NCBI GenBank assembly: GCA_947367255.1
Contig: CANBCZ010000011.1
Location: 1 to 56,099, forward strand
Length of the DNA stretch: 56,099 nt
Source: an uncultured Alistipes sp.
GTDB taxonomy: Bacteria; Bacteroidota; Bacteroidia; Bacteroidales; Rikenellaceae
Direction of reading: 5' to 3'
In this document: piece after piece, positions 24,872 through 33,212 of the stretch
Numbering within the stretch: the stretch's first letter is position 1
How the letters are laid out: every line of letters begins with the position of its first letter
Translations under genes and position numbers: made by a program
The notes under the pieces: generated by a model
What the model was told of the DNA's origin: nothing
Database searches by the model: none
Seen by the model: the letters and a program-made list of their open reading frames with translations, nothing else

Positions 24872-26014
24872 TTAGCAGTACAACTCTATATCCCCCTGCG
24901 TAATCCTCTCTCCACTAAGGATTATCAATCGCTCGATAACATTTCTCAGTTCGCGAATATTACCACTCCACCGCATACGCGACAGAGAGGCAACAGCCTC
25001 TGACTCAATAGCTTTACGGGGCATATCGTACTCCGAGCAGATGTGCGAGATAAAGTAATCGACAAGCATCGGGACATCTCCGTGGCGAGTGCGCAGAGGT
25101 GGCACGCTGATAACGATAACGCTCAATCTGTGGTATAAATCCTCGCGGAAATTACCCTTCTCTATCTCCTCGCGCAGATTCTTGTTTGTTGCCGCAACAA
25201 CCCTCACATCGACATCTATATCTCTATCACTTCCCACACGCGATATTTTACGCTCCTGCAGCGCACGCAGCACCTTCGCCTGAGCCGAGAGCGACATATC
25301 GCCAATCTCATCCATAAACAGCGTTCCGCCATCTGCCTGTTCGAACTTTCCTTTACGCTGTTTTACTGCCGAGGTAAAGGCTCCGCGTTCGTGACCAAAC
25401 AGCTCACTTTCAATAAGTTCCGACGGTATAGCTGCACAGTTTACCTCAACAAATGGAGCTGTTGCTCGCGAAGATTTGGCATGCAACCAACGCGCCACAA
25501 GCTCCTTACCCGTTCCATTCTCGCCCGTAATGAGCACACGCGCCTGCGAGGGTGCCACTTTATCTATAAGGTGACGCACGTGGACTATCTCTTCGGACTC
25601 TCCGACAATCGGTTCGATAGCAATATCAGGCAGGCTCTTCTTCTGCCGAAGAGTACGACGAGCGGCGCGGCACACCCCTCCCTGCGACTCGACATCCCCG
25701 ATATTTCCACGAATAGAGGAGAGCAATCTGTTCATATCTATCGGTTTGGTCAGAAAATCGACCGCCCCGCGATGCATAGCCGCCACAGCCGACTCAAAGC
25801 TCGGTCTTGAGGAGATGACAATAAGCGGAATATCTACCTCTGACAGCGGCTCAATATCGTCAGCTATAACCAAATCAAAGGGTTCCTGACCCGCTATAAC
25901 CTCCGCTGCAGCAGCCGTTTCAACAGCTCGTGTGGCATATCCCTCAAACTCCAATCGCTCACAGAGATTGTTTCGCACACTTTTTGAATGTTCAAGTATC
26001 AAAAGTTTTGTCAT
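24872..26014 (-). CDS. NtrC-like sigma-54 AAA+ regulator lacking HTH
   Basis: Response-regulator-type activator of sigma-54 RNA polymerase. 380 residues: receiver domain (1-110), AAA+ domain (about 135-375). In the receiver the phospho-acceptor is probably D52 (DLVIADD) and K90 (FLTKP) is kept, but the usual acidic pair near the N terminus is E8-H9 (LILEHSK). AAA+ motifs: Walker A GENGTGKE (164-171), sigma-54 contact loop GAFTSA (211-216; consensus GAFTGA), Walker B TLFMDEIGD, and RWSGNIRELRN. The protein ends ten residues after the AAA+ lid (ITQGDIELYC), so the Fis-type DNA-binding domain is absent. No histidine kinase gene is adjacent. A large inverted repeat begins 4 bp past the stop. Confidence 0.92.
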   Translation of the reverse strand: MTKLLILEHSKSVRNNLCERLEFEGYATRAVETAAAAEVIAGQEPFDLVIADDIEPLSEVDIPLIVISSRPSFESAVAAMHRGAVDFLTKPIDMNRLLSSIRGNIGDVESQGGVCRAARRTLRQKKSLPDIAIEPIVGESEEIVHVRHLIDKVAPSQARVLITGENGTGKELVARWLHAKSSRATAPFVEVNCAAIPSELIESELFGHERGAFTSAVKQRKGKFEQADGGTLFMDEIGDMSLSAQAKVLRALQERKISRVGSDRDIDVDVRVVAATNKNLREEIEKGNFREDLYHRLSVIVISVPPLRTRHGDVPMLVDYFISHICSEYDMPRKAIESEAVASLSRMRWSGNIRELRNVIERLIILSGERITQGDIELYC

Positions 26015-26037
26015 TGTGTAAAAGTTTACTATTTTTG
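26006..26037 (+). promoter_or_regulatory. Promoter of the DUF4290 gene
   Basis: TTTTG at 26006-26010, a 19 bp spacer and TATTTTTG at 26030-26037. Predicted start near 26043 gives a leader of about 130 nt. It overlaps the divergent promoter of the sigma-54 regulator. Confidence 0.7.
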
Positions 26038-26040
26038 CAT

Positions 26041-26072
26041 CAAATATAGAGCATTACTCTCGTAATAGACAA
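26041..26072 (-). promoter_or_regulatory. Promoter of the sigma-54 regulator
   Basis: Minus-strand TATATTTG at 26048-26041 with TTG at 26072-26070, spacer 21 bp; predicted start near 26034, about 20 nt before the ATG at 26014. Confidence 0.6.
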
Positions 26073-26160
26073 CCGCAGCAAATCTTTGCCGGAGGGGTAT
26101 TACGGTTAAAGTTTAAGATCAAACAGGGCACTGTCCACGACCGTATGGAGCATCGGACAA
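26062..26160 (+). other. Structured leader of the DUF4290 gene
   Basis: CGTAATA (26061-26067) pairs with TATTACG (26098-26104), enclosing CCG/CGG and GCAAA-TC-TTTGC. Downstream, ACGGT and ACCGT flank a second region containing GGGCACTGTCC. The whole lies within the predicted transcript before the ATG at 26173. It is either a structured 5'UTR or a small RNA; no known riboswitch is recognised. Confidence 0.4.
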
Positions 26161-26172
26161 CCCTCAACAGTT

Positions 26173-26865
26173 ATGAGACATAATTACAACTACACGCGTC
26201 GCAAACTCTATTTGCCGGAGTATGGTCGTCACATCCACAAGATGATCGATTCATTGCTAACTATCGAAGATCGTGCCGAGCGAACACGTCAGGCAAAGGC
26301 TGTTATCGCAGTGATGGGTAACCTCAACCCGCTGCTCAGAGATACAGCAGATTTTACCCACAAACTCTGGGACCACCTCTTCATAATGTCTGATTTTCAA
26401 TTAGATGTAGATAGTCCATATCCACAGCCTACACGCGAGGAGTTGGAGCCGACGCCACGCCGACTGAACTATCCGCAGAGCTTCATCCGCTTCAAGCACT
26501 ACGGCAAGTATGTGGGTCGTATTCTCAAGACCCTCTCCGACTGTCCTCAGGATAAGAGCATCAACAACACCGTAGGCAATATTGCCCGTTATATGCGCAC
26601 CAAGAGCTATGAGTATAACCTCGACCATCCGAATAACGAGGTGATTATAAAAGATATAAAGATTCTGTCCGGAAACAGCATCGAGATAGACGAACAGGCT
26701 CTGAATAATATCCGAAGCGACTACAAACACACCGTTTCGGCACATCCGCAGCGCAACAAGGGTCGTCAGCAGCAGGCTAAAGGCAAGAATCGCCCTGCCC
26801 AGCAGCAGAAAAACCACAAAAAAACTACAACTCGCCACACAAATACACAGGGAATTAGAAAATAA
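26173..26865 (+). CDS. DUF4290 family protein
   Basis: 230 residues. The N-terminal 175 residues (NYNYTRRKLYLPEYGRHIHK, DRAERTRQAKAVIAVMGNLN, FTHKLWDHLFIMSDFQLDVD, YPQSFIRFKHYGKYVGRIL) match my memory of DUF4290, a cytoplasmic alpha-helical family nearly universal in Bacteroidetes with no known function. The last 40 residues are a basic, Gln/Lys/Asn-rich disordered tail (RNKGRQQQAKGKNRPAQQQK) that suggests nucleic acid or ribosome contact, an inference only. It is preceded by a long structured leader and followed by a TlpA-like lipoprotein gene 34 bp later. Confidence 0.85.
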   Translation: MRHNYNYTRRKLYLPEYGRHIHKMIDSLLTIEDRAERTRQAKAVIAVMGNLNPLLRDTADFTHKLWDHLFIMSDFQLDVDSPYPQPTREELEPTPRRLNYPQSFIRFKHYGKYVGRILKTLSDCPQDKSINNTVGNIARYMRTKSYEYNLDHPNNEVIIKDIKILSGNSIEIDEQALNNIRSDYKHTVSAHPQRNKGRQQQAKGKNRPAQQQKNHKKTTTRHTNTQGIRK

Positions 26866-26899
26866 TTACTATCTTTACCCTGTTTTTGAAAGATTTTTT

Positions 26900-28024
26900 A
26901 TGAAGAATACCATTTTCGCACTTATTTGTGCAACAATCCTCTGCTGCAGCTGCAGCAATAACGATGTTCGTATCTCCGGAAAGTTCTTGGGGCTCAATGC
27001 TCAGGATGTATATCTGGAGCAGATGACAGCTTCAGGTCAGACCATTATCGACTCTGTAGCCCTTGCTGCCGACGGCTCTTACCGTTTCCTTGTCAAGAAT
27101 GTTCCGCAGACTCCGTCTATCTACAACATCATATACAACAATGAGCGTATTCCGTTGCTCCTTACCGCCGGAGAGAGTGTCACAGTAGGCTCTTTGGGCT
27201 CTGTGCTTGCAAACTATACCGTAAGCGGTTCGAAAGAGTCGGAGTTGCTGCGCGAGTTTAACCGCGAGTATATCTCGGGTATGCAGGAGCTCAATGCAAG
27301 CATTGCAGCCTATGCCGAGGCAGGCGAGTCGGCACGTCCGGAGATTGCACGCCTCTACAACAACAAGCAGCGTGAACTGAAGCGCAATCAGATCTCGTTT
27401 ATCATCAAGAATAAGAGTTCTATTGCTGCCGTATATGCACTCTACCAGCGTCTGCCGGACGAGCAGTATCTCGTAAACTCGGAGAGCGATCTGATCTACT
27501 TCCGCACCGTTGCCGATGCTGTTTGCAAGAGCTACCCTAACTCTCCGTTTGTTGTCACTCTGCGTAACGACGTGGCTCGTATGGAGGCTCAGGCATCACT
27601 GCTGGAGACCATCGAGGAGCGCGACTATCCGGATATTATTGCCGACGACATGTATGGCAATCAGACAAAGCTCTCAGAGCTTGCCGGCAATGTTATCCTC
27701 GTAGATTTCTGGGCTGCCGAACTTGGCAACAGCAATGCTCTCAATGCAGAGCTCAAGCAGATCTACAACAAGTACGAGGCAAACGGTTTCCGCGTATATC
27801 AGGTATCGTTTGACACCTCTAAGGCTGCGTGGATCAAGGCTGTGCAGGAGCAGAAACTTCCGTGGGTATCTGTCTGCGACTTCCGCGGTCAGGCATCTCC
27901 GATTATGGGAGTTTACAATGTTCGTTCGCTCCCGTCTAACTACCTTATCGACCGCAATGGTCGTATCGTAGGCAAGAACCTCTACAGCGACGCGCTGGAG
28001 GCTGAGCTGAAGAAACTCTTTTAA
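26900..28024 (+). CDS. TlpA/DUF4369-type lipoprotein without CxxC
   Basis: 374 residues. A lipoprotein signal (LICATILCCSC) is followed by a DUF4369-like beta domain (VRISGKFLGLNAQDVYLEQM, about 22-130), a helical linker, and a C-terminal thioredoxin fold (about 240-374: NVILVDFWAAELGNSNALNA, GFRVYQVSFDTSKAAWIKAV, YNVRSLPSNYLIDRNGRIVG). The usual WCGPC-like active site after VDFWA reads AELGNS, so both catalytic cysteines are absent; the cis-Pro loop (SLPSN) is kept. It is probably exported to the periplasmic face and works as a binding or chaperone protein rather than a disulfide oxidoreductase. Three bases separate it from lpxH. Confidence 0.88.
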   Translation: MKNTIFALICATILCCSCSNNDVRISGKFLGLNAQDVYLEQMTASGQTIIDSVALAADGSYRFLVKNVPQTPSIYNIIYNNERIPLLLTAGESVTVGSLGSVLANYTVSGSKESELLREFNREYISGMQELNASIAAYAEAGESARPEIARLYNNKQRELKRNQISFIIKNKSSIAAVYALYQRLPDEQYLVNSESDLIYFRTVADAVCKSYPNSPFVVTLRNDVARMEAQASLLETIEERDYPDIIADDMYGNQTKLSELAGNVILVDFWAAELGNSNALNAELKQIYNKYEANGFRVYQVSFDTSKAAWIKAVQEQKLPWVSVCDFRGQASPIMGVYNVRSLPSNYLIDRNGRIVGKNLYSDALEAELKKLF

Positions 28025-28027
28025 GGA

Positions 28028-28741
28028 ATGATATATTTCGCATCGGACATACACCTCGGCAGTGGCGACAAGCAGGCACAGAGAGCTACCGAACAACGAT
28101 TTGTGGAGTGGCTCAGAGCTATTGAGCCCACTGCCGAGGTGCTGTTTTTGGTTGGCGATATATTCGACTTCTGGTTTGAGTATAAGAGAGTTGTACCGAA
28201 GGGCTTTGTTCGCACCCTCGGACAACTTGCGCGTATGACCGATCGCGGAATAAGGGTTGTAATGCTGACGGGCAACCACGATATGTGGGTCGGCAACTAC
28301 CTTGCGGAGGAGTGCGGCATAGAGCTCTACACCACCCCTCAGGTTTTCGATATTGCGGGCAAGCGACTCTTCGTATCTCACGGTGACAACACCAACATCA
28401 AAGGGCAGCCAATGCTCCGACTGATGAACGCCTTTTTCCGTTCAAAAGTGCTGCGCGTAATAGTCTCGTGGCTTATCCACCCCGACCTTTTCCTCAAGTT
28501 CGGACAGTGGTGGAGCGGCTCATCGCGTAAGGCTCACAAGCAGCAGACCGAGCTGAGCTATCTCGACCCGCTGATTGAGTATGCAAGGGAATATAACGAG
28601 CAGATAATCGACCACTTCATCTTCGGTCATCTGCATATCCCACACCAAGTAGACAACATCACCTTTTTGGGCAATTGGGCAGAGGGTGCATCGTGGGCAG
28701 AGCTCGACAATAATGGAGATATAACACTGAAACACAAATAG
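28028..28741 (+). CDS. lpxH: UDP-2,3-diacylglucosamine diphosphatase
   Basis: Hydrolyses UDP-2,3-diacylglucosamine to lipid X in lipid A synthesis; peripheral inner-membrane metallophosphoesterase. 237 residues with all five metallophosphoesterase motifs: DIH (SDIHLG), GDIFDFW, GNHD (LTGNHDMW), SHGDN and FGHLHIPH. The helical insertion and tail ([20 protein letters not shown]) are as in LpxH. The ATG is 3 bp after the preceding stop and thyA follows 2 bp later, so it is internal to a dense run. Confidence 0.92.
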   Translation: MIYFASDIHLGSGDKQAQRATEQRFVEWLRAIEPTAEVLFLVGDIFDFWFEYKRVVPKGFVRTLGQLARMTDRGIRVVMLTGNHDMWVGNYLAEECGIELYTTPQVFDIAGKRLFVSHGDNTNIKGQPMLRLMNAFFRSKVLRVIVSWLIHPDLFLKFGQWWSGSSRKAHKQQTELSYLDPLIEYAREYNEQIIDHFIFGHLHIPHQVDNITFLGNWAEGASWAELDNNGDITLKHK

Positions 28742-28743
28742 TT

Positions 28744-29643
28744 ATGAAACAATATCACGACCTTCTCAATCGAATAATGACCGAGGGTGTCACCAAGAGT
28801 GACCGCACAGGTACAGGCACAAAGAGTGTCTTTGGTCACCAGATGCGCTTTGATCTGAGCGAGGGATTTCCGTTGCTTACGACAAAGAAGGTCTTTCTGA
28901 AGGGCATTATCCACGAGCTGTTGTGGTTTTTGAATGGCGACACAAATATCAAGTATTTGGTCAATAATGGCGTGCATATTTGGGATAACGACGCCTATCG
29001 TCACTACAACAACCTCTGCATCCGCCACAGTGTGCTGCCTGTAGATATGGATACCTTCCTCGCCGCTGCAGCAAAGGGGGTAGTTTCGCCTATCGATGGT
29101 TACACTTTTGGCGATCTGAACCGCGTATATGGTTGTCAGTGGCGTAGCTGGGCTACCCCTGACGGAGGTGCTATCGACCAGATCGAGCAGGTGGTAAATA
29201 CAATCAAGAACAACCCCGATTCGCGTCGTATGATCGTTTCGGCGTGGAATGTTGCCGATATTGAGGGCATGGCACTGCCACCTTGTCACGTGCTGTTTCA
29301 GTTCTATGTGGCAAACGGCAAGCTCTCCTGTATGCTCTACCAGCGCAGTGCAGACACATTCCTCGGTGTACCGTTCAATATTGCGTCGTATGCCCTGCTG
29401 ACGATGATGATTGCGCAGGTTTGTGGTCTTGAGCCGGGCGAGTTTATCCACACTTTGGGAGATACACACCTCTACCTCAACCACTTGGAGCAGGCTGCCG
29501 AGCAGCTCTCGCGTACACCGCGCAAGTTGCCGACTATGCGCCTCAACCCGGATGTCAAAAACCTCTTCGACTTCAAGTTTGAGGACTTCACCCTCGAGGG
29601 TTACGATCCATATCCAACCATTAAAGCACCAATGTCGTTCTAA
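28744..29643 (+). CDS. thyA: Thymidylate synthase
   Basis: Methylates dUMP to dTMP with methylene-tetrahydrofolate, producing dihydrofolate. 299 residues, about 35 more than the Escherichia coli enzyme, mainly from an insertion between the DNDAYRHY and [19 protein letters not shown] segments (about residues 80-115). The catalytic Cys is in [12 protein letters not shown], the phosphate-binding Arg in the [10 protein letters not shown] and [11 protein letters not shown] regions, and [20 protein letters not shown] is intact. The stop TAA overlaps the folA ATG, which couples the two enzymes that form and recycle dihydrofolate. Confidence 0.96.
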   Translation: MKQYHDLLNRIMTEGVTKSDRTGTGTKSVFGHQMRFDLSEGFPLLTTKKVFLKGIIHELLWFLNGDTNIKYLVNNGVHIWDNDAYRHYNNLCIRHSVLPVDMDTFLAAAAKGVVSPIDGYTFGDLNRVYGCQWRSWATPDGGAIDQIEQVVNTIKNNPDSRRMIVSAWNVADIEGMALPPCHVLFQFYVANGKLSCMLYQRSADTFLGVPFNIASYALLTMMIAQVCGLEPGEFIHTLGDTHLYLNHLEQAAEQLSRTPRKLPTMRLNPDVKNLFDFKFEDFTLEGYDPYPTIKAPMSF

Positions 29644-30125
29644 TGATAAGCATTATTGTTGCCGTTGCAAAAAATGGCGTTATAGGCGATAAAAACTCGC
29701 TGCTGTGGCATCTGCGCGAGGATATGATTCACTTCCGCACAACCACATCGGGACACCCTGTAGTTATGGGTCGCAAGACCTATGACTCTATCGGTCGTCC
29801 GCTGCCAAAGCGCACAAATGTCGTAATTACTCGCGACACAAACCTTACTATCGAGGGCTGCACTATGGCACACTCGCTCGAGGAGGCTGTGGCGCTGTTT
29901 GACAAGAGCGAGGAGGTATTTATCATCGGTGGTGCGCAGATATACCGTCAGGCACTGCCACTTGCCGACCGCATCTACCTCACTGTAATCGACAAGGAGT
30001 ATGAGGGCGACACCTCATTCCCCGAGATCGACTACTCGCAGTGGAGGGAGTGCAGCCGCGAAGAGTTTGCCCGCGGAGAGGAGTTTGAGCATCCATTTTC
30101 ATTTATAACACTCGAAAGAGTCTAA
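29643..30125 (+). CDS. folA: Dihydrofolate reductase
   Basis: Reduces dihydrofolate to tetrahydrofolate with NADPH. 160 residues, standard length. Motifs: ISIIVAVAKNGVIGDKNSLL (substrate and cofactor loop, with LLWHLREDM and the catalytic acidic residue), VVMGRKTYDSIGRPLPKRTN (NADPH binding) and EEVFIIGGAQIYRQAL. Translation is coupled to thyA through a TAATG overlap. The nitroreductase gene follows 13 bp later. Confidence 0.96.
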   Translation: MISIIVAVAKNGVIGDKNSLLWHLREDMIHFRTTTSGHPVVMGRKTYDSIGRPLPKRTNVVITRDTNLTIEGCTMAHSLEEAVALFDKSEEVFIIGGAQIYRQALPLADRIYLTVIDKEYEGDTSFPEIDYSQWRECSREEFARGEEFEHPFSFITLERV

Positions 30126-30138
30126 TTTCCGCCCAACA

Positions 30139-30768
30139 ATGAAACAAGTATTAATCACCGTAATCCTCTGTGCTACATCGCTTGTGGCACTTCGTATCGC
30201 TATGCCTGAAAAAGAGAAACCACAGACCGTAATTGAGGCTATTCACGCCCGCCGCAGCATCCGCAAGTACAAAGATACTCGCGTCGAGAAGGAGAAACTT
30301 GAGCAGGTTGCCCTTGCAGGTATCGCCGCACCAAATGCTATGAACCGTCAGGCGTGGGCTATCCGCATCGTCGGCAGTCAGGAGTGGATCAAGCGTTGCA
30401 CAGATGCCTTCCTGCCAACTATCAAAGGGACACCGATGGGCGATCATCTGCTCACACCCGACTTTAAGAATATGTTCCGCAATGCCCCTGCTGTAATCTT
30501 CGTTGCTGCCGAGCCGACTATGTTTGCCGGCGTGGATTGTGGTATTTTGGCGCAAAATATGATGCTTGCAGCCCACGAATTGGGTCTTGGCACCTGCTGC
30601 TTGGGCTCGCCCGTTCCTTTTATGAACTCAAAGGAGGGAGCACCATTCCTTGCATCTCTCGGTCTGCCTGAGGGTTACGCTCTGCAGTTTGCCATAGCCA
30701 TAGGCTATGCCGACGAGGCTCCGGAGGCTAAGCCGCGTGATACAAGCAAGATTGTATTTGTTGAATAA
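30139..30768 (+). CDS. Nitroreductase-family FMN protein
   Basis: 209 residues. The nitroreductase fold begins at about residue 30: AIHARRSIRKYKDTRV (FMN phosphate-binding Arg residues), PNAMNRQAWAIRIVG, NAPAVIFVAAEPT and NMMLAAHELGLGTCCLGSPV. An N-terminal hydrophobic stretch (VLITVILCATSLVALRIAM) suggests a membrane anchor or export signal, unusual for a family that is normally cytosolic but seen in some Bacteroidetes members. The electron acceptor is unknown. It ends the thyA-folA run; the next gene has its own promoter. Confidence 0.88.
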   Translation: MKQVLITVILCATSLVALRIAMPEKEKPQTVIEAIHARRSIRKYKDTRVEKEKLEQVALAGIAAPNAMNRQAWAIRIVGSQEWIKRCTDAFLPTIKGTPMGDHLLTPDFKNMFRNAPAVIFVAAEPTMFAGVDCGILAQNMMLAAHELGLGTCCLGSPVPFMNSKEGAPFLASLGLPEGYALQFAIAIGYADEAPEAKPRDTSKIVFVE

Positions 30769-30851
30769 TGCACTACCCGCAGTAAGTGTATATGAGGATT
30801 TTGAGAGCGAGCGTAACGCAGAAATTCACATTTTAGGCACTTCCTCAACTG

Positions 30852-30882
30852 TTGCATTTTTGATTAATATAGCGTATCTTTG
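30852..30882 (+). promoter_or_regulatory. Promoter of the TonB receptor operon
   Basis: TTG at 30852-30854, a 20 bp spacer and TATCTTTG at 30875-30882. The ATG follows at 30888, so the mRNA is predicted to start within a few bases of the start codon. Confidence 0.75.
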
Positions 30883-30887
30883 TCCCG

Positions 30888-33191
30888 ATGTTAAGTCGAA
30901 TACGGAGATACGCTATTTTTACGACCATTTTGGTCGTTTTTGCTGTCGCGCGCGTGCACGCGGAGACGGCAGAGCGTGTTGTGCTGCTCGAGGCAGATAC
31001 ACTCTTTACGGTCGATCCGGTAGCAGTTACTGCCGTAAAGCACGAGCAAAATCTCAAGCAGAGTGCCGTTACGGCGACAGTTGTCGATTTTGCGACTATC
31101 GACAAGCAGGGCATTGGCGGCGTGAAGGATATAATTACCGCCGCGCCAAACTTCTTTATGCCCGACTACGGCTCTCGTATGACCTCTTCGATATATGTCC
31201 GAGGTCTGGGTACCCGCATCGACCAGCCCGTAGTGGGTATGACGGTGGATAATGTTCCTATTGCCGACAAAAATCTCTACGATACAACCCTCCCCGATAT
31301 TGAGCGAATAGAGGTGCTACGTGGTGCACAATCGACACTCTATGGCAGAAATACTATGTGCGGCGTAGTAAATATCTACACCCTCTCTCCGCTACGCTAT
31401 CAGGGTATCAAGGTGAGGGCAGAGTATGGCTCACGCAATGCCATTCGCGCAGGTGCATCGGCATACTTTAAGCCACAGGCGGGTTTGGGAGCATCTGTCT
31501 CGGCACAATTTACACATAACGACGGCTACTTCCGCAACAGCTACGACAACTCGTTGCTCGACAAGCAGAATTGTGGCGATATCCGCACAAAGTTCCAATG
31601 GCGTAAAAACTTCTTGTCTATAGACAACACCCTTGCCATTACCGTTCTTAACCAATATGGTTATCCATACACCTATGCAGGTGCTATAGAGAGCAGCAAG
31701 GAGCAGAATAGCGAGCTTATCGGCACGATTTGCTACAACGACCCTTCGTCGTACAACCGCATCGGAGTTACCGAGGGTGTTACGGCGCGTCACGACTGGG
31801 AGAAGATTACCCTTACGAGCATCACCGCCTACCAATATCTCAACGACCGTATGGTGATGGATCAGGACTTTCTGCCACAGAGCTACTTTACCCTTGAGCA
31901 GGCAAAGCAGCAGCACGACATATCGGAGGATATAATCATCCGCTCCCGAACAAACACGCGCTACAAGTGGATGGTCGGCGTATTCGGTTTTTACAAACAT
32001 CAGAAGATGCAAGCTCCGGTAAACTTCCTTGCTGACGGTATCGAAAACCTTATTCTGAAGAATATCAACCAGCACAGCGGCTACCCGGGCGAATATCGTT
32101 GGGGCAAGGCTGATGGCTCTATGGGCGACAACCTGCTGCTGGGCAGCGACTTTATAACATCCACTACAGGCTTTGCAGCCTACCACGAGTCGTCACTTAC
32201 AGCCGGACGCTGGTCTTTTACCCTCGGTATTCGTTTTGATAACGAGCTTATCTCGATGAACTACCGCAACTTTACCGACAGTTACTACACCGCCTTTCCG
32301 AGTGACACGACAAAAAATCCGAGCGAAGTAGCTCTAAATATTGACGATAAAGGTCATCTGCGCAGAGACTTTTTCGAAATTTTGCCTAAATTTACAGCGA
32401 AATATGACATCGACACCGCCAATAACCTCTACCTGTCGGTAGCAAAGGGTTACAAGGCGGGCGGTTTCAATACTCAGATGTTCTCGGAGGTGCTGCAGCG
32501 TCGCATAAAGCACTATATGGGTATGTATCAGGATTTGGATATCGAGGATATAATAACCTACAAGCCTGAGGAGAGTTGGAATGCGGAGATTGGCAGCCAT
32601 TTTTCGACAAAGAATGCACGATTTAGTGGCGATGTTGCGTTATTCTGGATAGAGTGTTTCAACCAGCAGCTCACGGTCTTTCCCGAGGGTCAGACTACGG
32701 GTCGTATGATGACCAATGCCGGCAGGACACGCAGCTTTGGTGCAGAGGTATCGTTCAACGCCCTGCTTGCAGAGGGGTTACTGCTCAACGGAGCATACGG
32801 ATATACAAATGCCCGTTTCCGCGAGTTTAAGGATGGAGTGAACGACTATGCGGGCAACTTTATCCCTTATGCACCACAAAATACCGCCTCGGCGACACTT
32901 AGCTACACCCTTAACCTTAAGAGTAGCTGGTTGCAGAGCATAACACTCAGTGCAACGGGTCGCGGTGCGGGTAAAATTTATTGGAACGAGAGAAACGACA
33001 TAAGCCAGCCATTCTACGCCACACTTGACAGCTCTCTGCGTTTTGAGGGCAAGATTTGGGCAGTAGACTTTTGGGCGAAGAATATAACAAATACGCGCTA
33101 CAACCTCTTCTATTTTGAGAGTATGGGTAACGCCTTTCTGCAGAGAGCAAGAGGAACAAGCGTGGGTGTAAGAGTAAACTTAAATTTATAA
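30888..33191 (+). CDS. TonB-dependent outer-membrane receptor
   Basis: 767 residues, with an N-terminal signal (FTTILVVFAVARVHA). There is no carboxypeptidase-like domain, which separates it from SusC. TonB-box-like DPVAVTAVK is followed by a plug (IITAAPNFFMPDYGSRMTSS, IYVRGLGTRIDQPVVGMTVD, IERIEVLRGAQSTLYGRNTM) and a 22-strand barrel ending VGVRVNLNL. The overall pattern is that of siderophore, cobalamin or other small-ligand receptors; the ligand is not identifiable. It lies 21 bp upstream of a lipoprotein with two calycin-like repeats, probably its surface partner. The promoter is just upstream and predicts a leaderless mRNA. Confidence 0.92.
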   Translation: MLSRIRRYAIFTTILVVFAVARVHAETAERVVLLEADTLFTVDPVAVTAVKHEQNLKQSAVTATVVDFATIDKQGIGGVKDIITAAPNFFMPDYGSRMTSSIYVRGLGTRIDQPVVGMTVDNVPIADKNLYDTTLPDIERIEVLRGAQSTLYGRNTMCGVVNIYTLSPLRYQGIKVRAEYGSRNAIRAGASAYFKPQAGLGASVSAQFTHNDGYFRNSYDNSLLDKQNCGDIRTKFQWRKNFLSIDNTLAITVLNQYGYPYTYAGAIESSKEQNSELIGTICYNDPSSYNRIGVTEGVTARHDWEKITLTSITAYQYLNDRMVMDQDFLPQSYFTLEQAKQQHDISEDIIIRSRTNTRYKWMVGVFGFYKHQKMQAPVNFLADGIENLILKNINQHSGYPGEYRWGKADGSMGDNLLLGSDFITSTTGFAAYHESSLTAGRWSFTLGIRFDNELISMNYRNFTDSYYTAFPSDTTKNPSEVALNIDDKGHLRRDFFEILPKFTAKYDIDTANNLYLSVAKGYKAGGFNTQMFSEVLQRRIKHYMGMYQDLDIEDIITYKPEESWNAEIGSHFSTKNARFSGDVALFWIECFNQQLTVFPEGQTTGRMMTNAGRTRSFGAEVSFNALLAEGLLLNGAYGYTNARFREFKDGVNDYAGNFIPYAPQNTASATLSYTLNLKSSWLQSITLSATGRGAGKIYWNERNDISQPFYATLDSSLRFEGKIWAVDFWAKNITNTRYNLFYFESMGNAFLQRARGTSVGVRVNLNL

Positions 33192-33212
33192 CTAATTAAT
33201 TAATAACCACTT

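Noticed and set aside
26044..26172. 6S RNA or SRP RNA
   Set aside because: I could not match the central bubble of 6S or the conserved SRP Alu/S-domain loop; left as a structured leader of unknown type.
30784..30850. Terminator or structured RNA before the TonB receptor gene
   Set aside because: AAGTG/CACTT and TGAGGA/TCCTCA complementarities cross each other and are short, and no T tract follows; not convincing.
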